NCBI GenBank assembly: GCA_018334675.1
Contig: JAGXLL010000001.1
Coordinates: forward strand, 51,280-115,279
From: Bacteroidales bacterium
Lineage (GTDB): Bacteria > Bacteroidota > Bacteroidia > Bacteroidales > UBA12077
Reading direction: 5' to 3'
Length of the DNA: 64,000 nt
The notes under the pieces were generated by a model. It saw only the letters and a program-made list of their open reading frames with translations, made no database searches and was not told the DNA's origin. This document shows positions 19,092 through 28,060 of the stretch, one piece after another; within the stretch, counting starts at the first letter, position 1, and each line of letters starts with the position of its first letter. A program made the translations under genes and the position numbers.

Positions 19092-20410
19092 AATTCAGGG
19101 GGGTTGATGTAAAATTCAAGTTGCATGGCTGCCTGGTTATAGTCCTTGAGGGTTTGAATATAGCTTAAACGGATGTCATAAGCCGTTTGTAATCCCTGCA
19201 TGTATTGGCGGTATTCAACATCCTCATTCTTGTATCTTTTCCTTGATTTTTCAATCAGCAGGCCGGCCTGTTGCAACGCCTGGTTGTGATAATACCGCAA
19301 TTGTTCGCGCAGGTAATTTACTTCCCGCAGCAGATTTTGAATGTGGGTTTGTTGTTCCCGGATCTGCTTTTTCAGGTTGTTTTCAGCCAGCTGCTTTTCT
19401 ATCCTGGCCTTACGAATGGCGTTTTGCCGGGGCTTGAACCACAGGGGTACAGAGAGGCCCAGCGACCATCCATCCAGATGTTTTTCGCCTGCCATGTTTT
19501 GGGTGAAATACCCGGCTGAAAGATCGGGCAGCAGATCAGCTTGTTGTGCCTTCCAGGCCATCTCCCTGATTTTTACCTGCTCCCTGTAACGCTTCTGCAG
19601 CAATGGATCGACCATTTCCCCTTCCCGGAGGTTTGGGGGATGTTGAATGCGATATACCTCCAGCGAATCACTGGCAGGTATCAGGCTGTGGTTGGTGTTC
19701 ATCAGGTTGCGCAAGTGATTCTCTGCCCTGGCAATTTCTTTATATATGCGGTGCATGGCATTTTGTGCCTGATGAAAGGTGTTGTCGGCCCGGGTTTTTT
19801 CAATCAGGGTGATGGCTCCCTGTTGTTGCTTCATCCGGGCAATGCGGCGCGATTCCCTGTAGCTTTCCAGTTTTTGCTTGAGTATGTTTCTTTTGTTAAG
19901 CAAAAAGATCCATTGGTTATAGGCTATTTTGGTGTCACGGGCCACCTTTTTGCGTGTGATGGCGGCACCCGTCTCCTTCAGCCTGATGCGGTGGCGCGTT
20001 TCTTTTCCTTTATACCAGGATTTCAAGGGAGAGCCCAGTGTCTGGGAAACGGTCAGCAGGCCCTGAGCCATAGGCGAATGGATCTGGCCCCGGTAATAAT
20101 GGATCTCGGCAGGCTTCAGATCCAGGTGACTTCCCTTCAGATCCCTGGATTTTTCGACTCGTAACCGGGCATTTCTCACTTCCAGGTTGTTTTGGGTGGC
20201 GATTACAACGGCATCTCCACGGGTAACAGAAGAGAGGGTATCTGTTCTCTGGTCCTGAGCATCAGAGGCATGAGCCAGGCAGGCTGCAATGAGCAGGAGG
20301 AGGAAGCGCCAGGCAGGGCTTTTCGGCGTGACAGGGAGCCGTGCGATCAGGCTGGGATGTACGTTTTTTTGAGCCGGCAGGTGGAGGATGGGATCAGCGG
20401 TTGGGCGCAT
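19088..20410 (-). CDS. TolC family outer membrane efflux protein
   Basis: The protein has 440 residues. A signal-like hydrophobic run (WRFLLLLIAACLAHASDAQ) begins only around residue 34, so the first ~33 residues are odd; no internal ATG exists there and a non-ATG start further in is possible. The rest is long amphipathic helices with the TolC internal repeat character (RDTKIAYNQWIFLLNKRN, ENHLRNLMNTN, GYFTQNMAGEKHLDGWSLGLSVPLW). It would form the outer-membrane exit duct for the adaptor encoded next. It lies 11 bases after the lgt stop. Confidence 0.85.
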   Translation of the reverse strand: MRPTADPILHLPAQKNVHPSLIARLPVTPKSPAWRFLLLLIAACLAHASDAQDQRTDTLSSVTRGDAVVIATQNNLEVRNARLRVEKSRDLKGSHLDLKPAEIHYYRGQIHSPMAQGLLTVSQTLGSPLKSWYKGKETRHRIRLKETGAAITRKKVARDTKIAYNQWIFLLNKRNILKQKLESYRESRRIARMKQQQGAITLIEKTRADNTFHQAQNAMHRIYKEIARAENHLRNLMNTNHSLIPASDSLEVYRIQHPPNLREGEMVDPLLQKRYREQVKIREMAWKAQQADLLPDLSAGYFTQNMAGEKHLDGWSLGLSVPLWFKPRQNAIRKARIEKQLAENNLKKQIREQQTHIQNLLREVNYLREQLRYYHNQALQQAGLLIEKSRKRYKNEDVEYRQYMQGLQTAYDIRLSYIQTLKDYNQAAMQLEFYINPPEL

Positions 20411-20421
20411 GGTATATGGGT

Positions 20422-21285
20422 TTATTTGCCTTTGCCTTTGGCACCCTTGCCTTTAGCTGCCTTGCCTTTCTGTTGAGCCGAAGCCGGGAGTTTGTGTGCC
20501 CTGTAAAGCAGAATGATTCCCAGGGCGATGAATGGCAGACTCAACCACTGGCCCATGTTCAACGCCATGGTCTTTTCAAAAGGCACCTGAACTTCCTTGA
20601 TGAACTCTATCAGGAAGCGGGCGGAAAACACCAGAAGCATAAACAGACCGAACAAAAGCCCGGGTTTGAAACTGCCTTTGGTCTTAAAGTAGATCCTGTA
20701 AAGGATATAGAATATCACCAGGTAGGCCAGGGCTTCATATATTTGAGTGGGATGCTTGGGTACCACCTCATTGGCCCGGACAAATATAAAACCCCAGGGC
20801 AGATCGGTTTGGTTGCCATATATCTCGGAGTTCATCAGGTTGCCCGTGCGGATAAAGAAACCGGCCAGAGCAACGGCAATCGAGATCCGGTCGAGGATCC
20901 ATAGGTACGGTTTCTTCTCCTTGCGCACAAAAAGATACAAAGCCAGCATGATGCCAATGGCGGCCCCATGGCTGGCCAACCCCCCCTGCCATATGTAAAG
21001 GATCTGATGAGGATGGCTCAGGTAATAATCGGGTTGATAAAAGAAGACATGGCCCAGCCGGGCTCCCACAATCGTTCCAATCACCATATACAGGGTGAGC
21101 CGGTCAAGTACTTCAATGGAGATGCCTTCGTTTTTGAAGATCTTCATAAACAGGATGTATCCCAAAACAAAAGCGGCGGCAAACAACATCCCGTAATAGC
21201 GGACGGTAAGCTGCCCGATGACAGGCACCTGGTCCAGGCTGATCAAATTGGGATTCACATCCCATACAATGGATAATGGCAGCAT
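20422..21285 (-). CDS. lgt: Prolipoprotein diacylglyceryl transferase
   Basis: The protein has 287 residues with about seven membrane segments. Lgt motifs are visible: GQLTVRYYGMLFAAAF, SHGAAIGIM (the His-Gly region), FFIRTGNLMNSEIYG (Lgt signature) and HPTQIYEALAYL. It transfers diacylglycerol from phosphatidylglycerol to the Cys of prolipoproteins in the inner membrane. The last ~15 residues are a Lys-Gly tail made of repeated KGK units, encoded by short GCCTTTG-like repeats, which is not part of the family. Confidence 0.95.
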   Translation of the reverse strand: MLPLSIVWDVNPNLISLDQVPVIGQLTVRYYGMLFAAAFVLGYILFMKIFKNEGISIEVLDRLTLYMVIGTIVGARLGHVFFYQPDYYLSHPHQILYIWQGGLASHGAAIGIMLALYLFVRKEKKPYLWILDRISIAVALAGFFIRTGNLMNSEIYGNQTDLPWGFIFVRANEVVPKHPTQIYEALAYLVIFYILYRIYFKTKGSFKPGLLFGLFMLLVFSARFLIEFIKEVQVPFEKTMALNMGQWLSLPFIALGIILLYRAHKLPASAQQKGKAAKGKGAKGKGK

Positions 21286-21305
21286 AACATTTGATTTTGC
21301 TGAAA

Positions 21306-21313
21306 CAAAGGTA
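21306..21313 (-). promoter_or_regulatory. -7 element upstream of lgt
   Basis: The minus strand reads TACCTTTG, an exact TAnnTTTG, 20 bases before the lgt start. It is back to back with the plus-strand promoter of the gene at 21411. Confidence 0.5.
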
Positions 21314-21320
21314 GGAAAAA

Positions 21321-21354
21321 TTTGAACTTTTCCCCCATATTCTTTTTATGTTTG
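21321..21354 (+). promoter_or_regulatory. Promoter of the SbsA-Ig lipoprotein gene
   Basis: A -33 TTTG (21321-21324) and -7 TATGTTTG (21347-21354) are separated by 22 bp. The 5' leader contains a 7-bp GC-rich hairpin (GGGCGGT at 21368-21374 with ACCGCCC at 21383-21389) ahead of the start codon. Confidence 0.6.
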
Positions 21355-21410
21355 TAAATGAATCATCGGGCGGTGCAGGTTGACCGCCCCATCAGGCAAA
21401 CGACAAGATT

Positions 21411-23243
21411 ATGAACATCAACATCAAATACGGGTATCTCCTCTCCCTTGTAATGACCCCTGTTATGGCGGTGATGCTTTTTTCCCGCTGTGCAAGGGAG
21501 ATGACTTCCCTGACTGGCGGCCCGAGAGATACCATTCCTCCGAAGCTGGTGGAGAGTGAGCCTCCCAACTACTCCGTGGAATTTGACAGCAAAGAGATCG
21601 AGATTGAATTCAACGAGTTCATCCAGCTTAAGGAAATGGAACAGCAGTTCCTCAGCTCACCTCCTTTTGAGGAGGATCCCGAGATCAAGATGAAAGGTAA
21701 AGGCATAGAGGTTGAGCTGAAAGAAAGCCTGAAAGATTCTACCACCTATACCCTTAATTTTGGCAATGCCATCGTTGACTACACCGAAAGCAACCCCCTG
21801 CGCAACTTCAAATATGTCTTTTCTACCGGCAAAGACCTGGATTCCATGAGGGTAGAGGGAAGAGTCTATGATGCCTTTAATCTTAAAGCCCGCGAAAATG
21901 TGCTGGTTATGCTCTATGAAGAATTAAATGATTCGGTGCCCTACAACCGCATCCCCGATTATGTTTCACGTACCGATGAACAGGGGTATTACAGCATCAC
22001 CAATGTCCGCCAGGACACCTTTAAGATCTTCGCCCTGGACGATTTGAACAACAATTATTTATATGACAGCCAGGATGAGCAGATCGGCTTTGTGGATTCA
22101 ACCGTGGTCTTTGAAAAACAGATGATCGAGGAACACGACACCATCTATTCCCGGCAGCCTGCCAATGCTATGGTCCCTGGAGATTCCCTGCCGATAGATA
22201 CCGTTATTCACCGAAAGTATAGGGGCTATCCTGCGGAGAATTTCACTATGGCGATGTTCAACGAAACCGGGAAAGAACAATATTTAAAGAGTTATCAGAG
22301 GAAGCAGCCCATGAAGGTGGATTTCATCTTCAACCGGCCTCTCCGCGACAGCCTGCGGTTTGCATTGTTGGACAGCGTTGAACGCAAGGACTGGTATATT
22401 AAAAAAACCTCGGCCCAAGGCGATACGGTGAGTTACTGGTTGAAGGACACTTCACTCTATTACCAGGAATACCTGAAGTTCCAGGTGGGATATCAACAGC
22501 TGGATTCAATGAATCAACTGCAATGGACCTCCGATACCCTGGAATTGAGCTACATCTTCGAGGAAGGGGAAAAAACCTCACAAGATACCCTGGCGATAGA
22601 CAACAATGCCTCCAAAACCTTCAACCTGAACCAGCAGCTCCGCCTAACCCTCCCATTCCCCTTTCAATCCATTGATACCAGCCGTATCATGCTGGAGGAA
22701 ACGGTGAATGACTCGGTGGTCAAACCAGCCAAATTTCAGATTCAACGCAAAGAGCGCAACCTGAGATCCGTTTACATGGACGTGAAATGGAAGCCCAACA
22801 CCAATTATCATTTAACTGTATTGCCGCAGGCTATCAGGAATATATATGATGTATACCATGACACGCTCGATGTGCGCCTTAAAACCCGGGCGGAGGATTA
22901 TTACGGTTCACTGAAGGTAGGGCTTCCCGGCTTAGACTCGGAGTTCATTCTACAGCTGGTCCAATCTTCCAATGATGAGGAGCAAGTGATCAGAGAACAA
23001 TATACCGGAGATATGAAAGACGGATTGGTGACCTTCGAATATCTGGATCCCAAGGAATACCTGCTGAAGGTCATCTTTGACCGCAATGGAAATAAGGAAT
23101 GGGATACGGGTGACTATCTGAGGCACGAACAACCCGAAAAAGTTCGTTATAATCCTGAAAAAATCAACATCCGATCCAACTGGGAATATGAGATTGATTG
23201 GGATGTTGGCCAAAAACCCACAAAAGTAGAAAGGAGGCAATGA
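21411..23243 (+). CDS. SbsA-type Ig-like domain (Big_5) lipoprotein
   Basis: The protein has 610 residues. An N-terminal hydrophobic segment is followed by Cys27 (LFSRCARE); the lipobox is atypical, but this family is usually lipidated. Residues ~40-145 form the Big_5/SbsA Ig-like domain (GGPRDTIPPKLVESEPPNYSV, IEIEFNEFIQL, TYTLNFGNAIVDYTESN). A carboxypeptidase-regulatory-like fold follows (VEGRVYDAFNLKARENVLVMLYEE, GYYSITNVRQDTFKIFALDD). The C-terminal half repeats similar beta domains. It is common in Bacteroidetes with unknown role, probably cell-surface. The stop overlaps the start region of the next gene. Confidence 0.85.
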   Translation: MNINIKYGYLLSLVMTPVMAVMLFSRCAREMTSLTGGPRDTIPPKLVESEPPNYSVEFDSKEIEIEFNEFIQLKEMEQQFLSSPPFEEDPEIKMKGKGIEVELKESLKDSTTYTLNFGNAIVDYTESNPLRNFKYVFSTGKDLDSMRVEGRVYDAFNLKARENVLVMLYEELNDSVPYNRIPDYVSRTDEQGYYSITNVRQDTFKIFALDDLNNNYLYDSQDEQIGFVDSTVVFEKQMIEEHDTIYSRQPANAMVPGDSLPIDTVIHRKYRGYPAENFTMAMFNETGKEQYLKSYQRKQPMKVDFIFNRPLRDSLRFALLDSVERKDWYIKKTSAQGDTVSYWLKDTSLYYQEYLKFQVGYQQLDSMNQLQWTSDTLELSYIFEEGEKTSQDTLAIDNNASKTFNLNQQLRLTLPFPFQSIDTSRIMLEETVNDSVVKPAKFQIQRKERNLRSVYMDVKWKPNTNYHLTVLPQAIRNIYDVYHDTLDVRLKTRAEDYYGSLKVGLPGLDSEFILQLVQSSNDEEQVIREQYTGDMKDGLVTFEYLDPKEYLLKVIFDRNGNKEWDTGDYLRHEQPEKVRYNPEKINIRSNWEYEIDWDVGQKPTKVERRQ

Positions 23244-23554
23244 TGTCCATTCTTTTGGAATTCTCAATGTTTCCCACCGACAAGAGAGAAAGCGTCAGTG
23301 ACGAAGTAAGCAGGGTCATCAAGATGGTTCATGATAGTGGTGTTCCATATAAGTTGACAGCTATGGGCACCATTATAGAGACCGAATCCATGGAAGAGGC
23401 CTTGTCTGTTGTACAGAAAGCCTACGACCTGCTTTCGCAGGATGCCGGAAGAATTTATTCTTCCATCAACATCGATGCCCGGTCCAACAAAAAGAACCGG
23501 TTAAGCGGAAAGGTCGAATCCATCGAGGGCAAGATCGGCGACGTTAATACCTGA
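23243..23554 (+). CDS. MTH1187/YkoF-like thiamine-binding family protein
   Basis: The protein has 103 residues from the ATG at 23243. ILLEFSMFPTDK, SRVIKMVHDSGVPYKLTAMGTIIE and the C-terminal DARSNKKNRLSGKVESIEGK are typical of the small MTH1187 family (older name DUF77), which forms a ferredoxin-like fold and in some members binds thiamine. The start is decided by a strong Shine-Dalgarno AAAGGAGG (23230-23237); ATG codons at 23240 and 23243 are adjacent and the second has the better spacing. It overlaps the stop of the preceding gene. Confidence 0.88.
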   Translation: MSILLEFSMFPTDKRESVSDEVSRVIKMVHDSGVPYKLTAMGTIIETESMEEALSVVQKAYDLLSQDAGRIYSSINIDARSNKKNRLSGKVESIEGKIGDVNT

Positions 23555-23591
23555 TCAGCAGTTGGGTATGAGAGCAGGGGCCCTTCCCCGG

Positions 23592-23605
23592 CAGATAATT
23601 ATCTG
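23592..23605. repeat. Perfect 14-bp palindrome in the gap before the C25 protease gene
   Basis: CAGATAATTATCTG is flanked by CCCCGG on the left and CCCGGGG on the right, so a longer GC-capped hairpin can form with a small bulge. It may be an operator or a weak terminator; there is no T run after it. The rest of the 116-bp gap shows nothing else. Confidence 0.45.
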
Positions 23606-23670
23606 GCCCGGGGTATTGAATTTGATGCGGCGATTCCTTATCATTGTAAGGTGAAACCCTTATTTTTTCA

Positions 23671-26600
23671 ATGATGAACCGGTTCGCTGCCGTGATGATT
23701 ATGTTTCTGTGCTTTTCCCTTGTTACCCTGGGACAGCACATATCACGGGTGCCTCTGCAAACGGCCTCCTCTGAACGCCTGGAAGTAACCGAAGAAAGGG
23801 GAGCGCAGGGGTTTGCCGCCCGCAACAGCCTGGGCAGCCTGGAGTTTGAAACCCGCGCAACACCAGGCGGTGTATTCAGCCAACTGAAGATAGAGGGTCT
23901 TATAACCTCGGGAAGAAAAGGCTACCCCGACTTACCTGTTATAACCCGTCTTATTCAGGTACCCCGTGGTGCAAAGATCCAGGTGCACGTCAACGGATAC
24001 GATAGGGAGACCATCAACCTGGAAAAACAGGGTGTGAAGCAGCCCCTGTTCCCGTACCAGCCTTCGGCCGTCAAATCGGGTGAAGATACCCTTCGCCCTT
24101 TTCATTACAATACACAGGCTTACCGGGCCAACCGGTTTATCGGGCAGGAGATGGTTCAGGTAGAGCCACTGGGGATGCTGCGTCAAACCCGGCTGGCCCG
24201 TCTGAAGATAGCCCCGGTGCAATACCATCCGGTCCGCCGCGAGCTAAAGATCTTCAATAACCTGCGGTTTGAGGTTCAGTTCAGCGGCGGCACCGATCGT
24301 AAGGCCGAACCCCGGGGTTCATCAGTTAACCCCTACTTCGGCCGGATCCAGGATCAAACACTGAATGCCTCTTTAGATCAAGAGAAAGGGTTTATACATA
24401 AAAGCCCGTTGACCTATGCCATCATCGCACCTCCTGAATACCGCCGGACACTCGAACCTTTCGTGGAATGGAAACAACGAAAGGGTTTTCATGTGGTGGA
24501 GGCTTACACCGATTCCATCGGGGGAACGCGGGAGGAGATACGCCGGTTCCTCCTCGATGCGTACCGGTATCCAGCGGCCACACCCCCCAGCTTTGTCTTG
24601 TTGGTGGGGGATGTAGAGCAGATCCCCTCCTGGCAAGGGAAAGCAGGAACCCACCTCACCGATTTTTATTATGGCGAATACACCGACGACTGGCTGCCGG
24701 ATGCCTTCTACGGCCGGTTGCCTGCCCGGGACACCTCTGAGCTGAAGTATATGCTGAAGAAGACCCTCGAATACGAACAATATACCATGGCAGATCCCTC
24801 TTATCTTGAGCATGCCGTGCTGGTGGCCGGGGATGATGAGAACTATGAGGATACCTATGCCAACGGGCAGATCCATTACGCATCCACGTACTATTTTAAC
24901 GGGGCTAATGGCATTCGGGCCCATGCTTATTTGCAGGATCCTGAGGGAGGCAACCTGGCCCTGCAGGATTCGATCGTCCAAAATATGAACCGGGGAGTAG
25001 GGTTTGCAACCTATACCGCCCATTGCAGCCCCAGTGGCTGGAACCGCCCCGGCTTCAATACCAGTCATATTGCCGGACTGGAAGAGAACGGGAAATACGG
25101 GTTATGGATCAGCAATTGTTGTGAGACGGCGCGTTTTGGCCAGGATAACACCTTTGCGGAGGCTGCCCTTCGCGGCAGGGATAAAGGAGCCATCGGGGCC
25201 ATCGGAGCCTCCAATGATACTTACTGGGATGAGGATTACTGGTGGAGTGTGGGATTGACCAGCAGCATCAGCTCTTCACCCGCTTATGAATCTTCCTCGC
25301 TGGGCTTGTACGACCGCATTTTTCATACCCATGGTGAAGATACTTCTGAGTGGTATATCACCCAGGGCAGCATGATGGCTGCCGGCAACCTGGCGGTGGA
25401 AACCTCTACTTCATCGCGCAACCACTATTACTGGGAGACCTATCACCTGATGGGCGATCCTTCCCTGATGCCCTACTTTGGAGTTCCCCAGCCCCTGCTG
25501 GTATCACTGGAGAAGGAAGTGCTCCGGACGGGCGATCAATGCCTGATGGTAACCACCGAGCCTTACGCCTATGCAGCGCTCTCCACGGAAGGTGAACTGC
25601 TGGATGCCACCTATGCCGACGCCCGGGGAAAGGCAGCATTGTCGTTCCCTGAGCTGTCCCGTCCTGGTGTAGCCACCCTGGTGGTGACCGCCCAAAACCG
25701 GCGTCCCCATATACAGGAGATCTTTATCTCACCAAATAACCAACCCTACGTAGTACCTCATGAGGTGCTTTTCAATGATTCGTCAGGCAACGGCAACGGA
25801 CGGCCGGACTTTGGCGAGACACTCAGCCTGGATGTTAGCCTGAAAAACGTGAGTGATAGCGTGGATGCCTATGATGTGATCGACTCACTGGTTTACAAGG
25901 ATCCCTACATCTTTCTGGCTGATCCTTTTGAGTTATACGGAGACCTGCCGGCCGGGGAGCAGAAATACCGCAAAGAAGCCTTTGGGCTGAGCATTAGCGA
26001 TTCGGTGCCCGATCAGCATGAGGTTTCCCTGGAGATGCATATCAAGGGAAAGGATATATACGACAGCATGTATACCTGGAAGAGCCAACAGCATGTGGTG
26101 CTCAATGCGCCGGTGCTGAAGCCGGGGGAAGAGGTTTGGGTGGATGACCATCAAGGGGGCAATGGATTGCTGGATCCGGGAGAAACAGGGACCCTGCGTT
26201 TTGTTATATTCAACAAGGGACATGCCGGTTTGGATAGCATACGCCATCATCTACAGCGGGCGGAGGAGGGAGATACCTATGAACGGATCGATACGGTTCA
26301 AACAACTCCCTACCTGGAGGCAGGGGGAAGGGACACACTGAGTTTCCGGCTGAAAGCATCCGACTCAGCCACTGTGGGTACCCCTGTAGAAGTGAAGATT
26401 GCATCGGCGGGTGGAAGCAACGGGCAGTACCATACTACAGCCCTGCGCCGTTTTATGATCGGGCCCACTCCGGCTTATTTTATTGATCACACCGATACGG
26501 TGCGTACCTGCTTTGCCCGTTTTTATGACTCAGGCGGACCCGAAGAAGAATATAGCAACCAGGAAAATCATACCGTTACCTTTCTTCCCCTGAAGCAGGA

Positions 26601-27999
26601 TCATCTGCTTCAGGCTCAGTTTGAATCCTTTGACGTAGAAACGAATTACGACTGGCTGAGGGTCTATGACGGCACCGACACCGAAGCTCCGCTGATGGGT
26701 GTTTTTGACAGCGGTGATCCTCCCGGCATTCTTATCCCTGAAAATGACAGCGGGGCCCTGACTTTCCGCTTCGGATCTGATTACTCGGTGACCCGCTCAG
26801 GCTGGGATGCTCTGATTACCTGTCTGGAACGCTATGACGTTACTTTTAATATTGGTGTTCCAGCCACGATGCCCGAGGTAATGTACGTGGTATTGGCCGG
26901 TGATACCCTGCAGACCGATTCCTCCGCTCAGGCTACCTTTACAGCTACAAAAGGAACCTGGCACTATTCCGTCCATGCCCGTGGCTATCATGTTTACCGG
27001 GGTAAGCTGAATGTAAGCAGCGACCGGGTGATTGACGTGGATCTTTCAGAAATACGCTATGACGTAACTTTCAACCTTACGGAAAAAAAAGGGGGCGCCA
27101 TGTTGGAAGGAAGCGTCATGATGGACGGTGAAGCGCGAAACACAGAAGGTGGCTTATGTATGTTCGCGGATGTTGGGGCCTCGCAGGTACACACCTATAC
27201 GGCGCAGGCCGAAGGATACCACGATTTCACCGGGAAGATCAGCACGCTGTCCGACACCACCGTATATGTAAACATGGAGCAGGTGTTTTACCCGTTGACG
27301 GTTTGGGCCTTCGATGCTGACAGTTTGGGTATTAAGGGGGTGGATCTGCGTATCGACAAGATACAAAGGTTTACCGACTCTTCAGGTAAGGCTTTTTTTA
27401 AATTGCCCCGGGGCAGCTATGTATTGTATGCTTCCCGAAAAGGCTACACTTCAGCGGAAAAGCAAGTGGCGGTAAAAGACAGTATGCACCTGCCCATCCA
27501 GCTTCTGGGGCTCCACCGGGCTACATTCACCGTGAAGGGTGAGGGGGGCAAGCCCCTTGAGGGGGCCGGGATCAGCATCGATACCTTTGCCCTGCAAACC
27601 GATACTTCCGGCCAGGCGGCTGTTCGTCTGCCCCGGGGAGCGTATGACTATAGCGTAGCAGCTGATGGTTATAACCACTACCATTCGGGGATGAGGCTCG
27701 ATCACGACCGAACCGTCGAAGTGGTGATGGAGGCCACCTCGAGCGGAATAAGGTATGACCTGCGGCAGGGCATAACCCTTTTCCCCAACCCGGCTGATGA
27801 CATCATCTATATCAGGAATGCCACCGGATATCGTTACCTGCTCCTTCAGGTCCTGGATCTGACCGGTAAAGTGATTCACGAAACCACCCTTAATGCAAAC
27901 ATCACGGAGATTGACCTGGCAGCCTATCCTGAGGGATTCTACCTCATTCAGATACAGTCAGGGAAGGACCGGATCACCCGGAAAATCATCAAGCAATAA
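23671..27999 (+). CDS. C25 (gingipain-like) family cysteine peptidase with T9SS type A sorting domain
   Basis: The protein has 1442 residues. A signal peptide (to about residue 21, LVTLGQ) is followed by a propeptide domain (SGRKGYPDLPVITRLIQVPRG). The C25 catalytic domain starts near YAIIAPPEYRRTLEPFVEWK and contains LLVGDVEQIP, the catalytic-type His451 in YTAHCS and the nucleophile region SNCCE (Cys483/Cys484). Next come Ig-like beta domains, a CUB-like domain (about residues 930-1045; NYDWLRVYDGTD), several PEGA/carboxypeptidase-regulatory-like repeats (about 1055-1350) and a type A C-terminal signal (GITLFPNPADDIIYI, VLDLTGKVI, AYPEGFYLIQI). It is predicted to be secreted by the T9SS. 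Which of Cys483 or Cys484 is catalytic is uncertain, and substrate specificity is unknown. Confidence 0.9.
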   Translation: MMNRFAAVMIMFLCFSLVTLGQHISRVPLQTASSERLEVTEERGAQGFAARNSLGSLEFETRATPGGVFSQLKIEGLITSGRKGYPDLPVITRLIQVPRGAKIQVHVNGYDRETINLEKQGVKQPLFPYQPSAVKSGEDTLRPFHYNTQAYRANRFIGQEMVQVEPLGMLRQTRLARLKIAPVQYHPVRRELKIFNNLRFEVQFSGGTDRKAEPRGSSVNPYFGRIQDQTLNASLDQEKGFIHKSPLTYAIIAPPEYRRTLEPFVEWKQRKGFHVVEAYTDSIGGTREEIRRFLLDAYRYPAATPPSFVLLVGDVEQIPSWQGKAGTHLTDFYYGEYTDDWLPDAFYGRLPARDTSELKYMLKKTLEYEQYTMADPSYLEHAVLVAGDDENYEDTYANGQIHYASTYYFNGANGIRAHAYLQDPEGGNLALQDSIVQNMNRGVGFATYTAHCSPSGWNRPGFNTSHIAGLEENGKYGLWISNCCETARFGQDNTFAEAALRGRDKGAIGAIGASNDTYWDEDYWWSVGLTSSISSSPAYESSSLGLYDRIFHTHGEDTSEWYITQGSMMAAGNLAVETSTSSRNHYYWETYHLMGDPSLMPYFGVPQPLLVSLEKEVLRTGDQCLMVTTEPYAYAALSTEGELLDATYADARGKAALSFPELSRPGVATLVVTAQNRRPHIQEIFISPNNQPYVVPHEVLFNDSSGNGNGRPDFGETLSLDVSLKNVSDSVDAYDVIDSLVYKDPYIFLADPFELYGDLPAGEQKYRKEAFGLSISDSVPDQHEVSLEMHIKGKDIYDSMYTWKSQQHVVLNAPVLKPGEEVWVDDHQGGNGLLDPGETGTLRFVIFNKGHAGLDSIRHHLQRAEEGDTYERIDTVQTTPYLEAGGRDTLSFRLKASDSATVGTPVEVKIASAGGSNGQYHTTALRRFMIGPTPAYFIDHTDTVRTCFARFYDSGGPEEEYSNQENHTVTFLPLKQDHLLQAQFESFDVETNYDWLRVYDGTDTEAPLMGVFDSGDPPGILIPENDSGALTFRFGSDYSVTRSGWDALITCLERYDVTFNIGVPATMPEVMYVVLAGDTLQTDSSAQATFTATKGTWHYSVHARGYHVYRGKLNVSSDRVIDVDLSEIRYDVTFNLTEKKGGAMLEGSVMMDGEARNTEGGLCMFADVGASQVHTYTAQAEGYHDFTGKISTLSDTTVYVNMEQVFYPLTVWAFDADSLGIKGVDLRIDKIQRFTDSSGKAFFKLPRGSYVLYASRKGYTSAEKQVAVKDSMHLPIQLLGLHRATFTVKGEGGKPLEGAGISIDTFALQTDTSGQAAVRLPRGAYDYSVAADGYNHYHSGMRLDHDRTVEVVMEATSSGIRYDLRQGITLFPNPADDIIYIRNATGYRYLLLQVLDLTGKVIHETTLNANITEIDLAAYPEGFYLIQIQSGKDRITRKIIKQ

Positions 28000-28001
28000 A
28001 G

Positions 28002-28037
28002 AACGCCTTCCTCCGGGAGGCCCAGATGGAAGGCGTT
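28002..28037 (+). terminator. Hairpin between the C25 protease gene and clpX
   Basis: A 10-bp stem (AACGCCTTCC at 28002-28011, complement at 28028-28037) lies 3 bases after the stop. The following T run is weak. Because it sits between converging genes it could serve both strands. Confidence 0.65.
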
Positions 28038-28060
28038 TATTGGGTTAAGCGGCAGGTTGT

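Noticed and set aside
23555..23670. Possible thiamine (TPP) riboswitch near the thiamine-binding protein
   Set aside because: The conserved CUGAGA and related TPP boxes were not found in the gap, and the gene upstream is directly overlapping.
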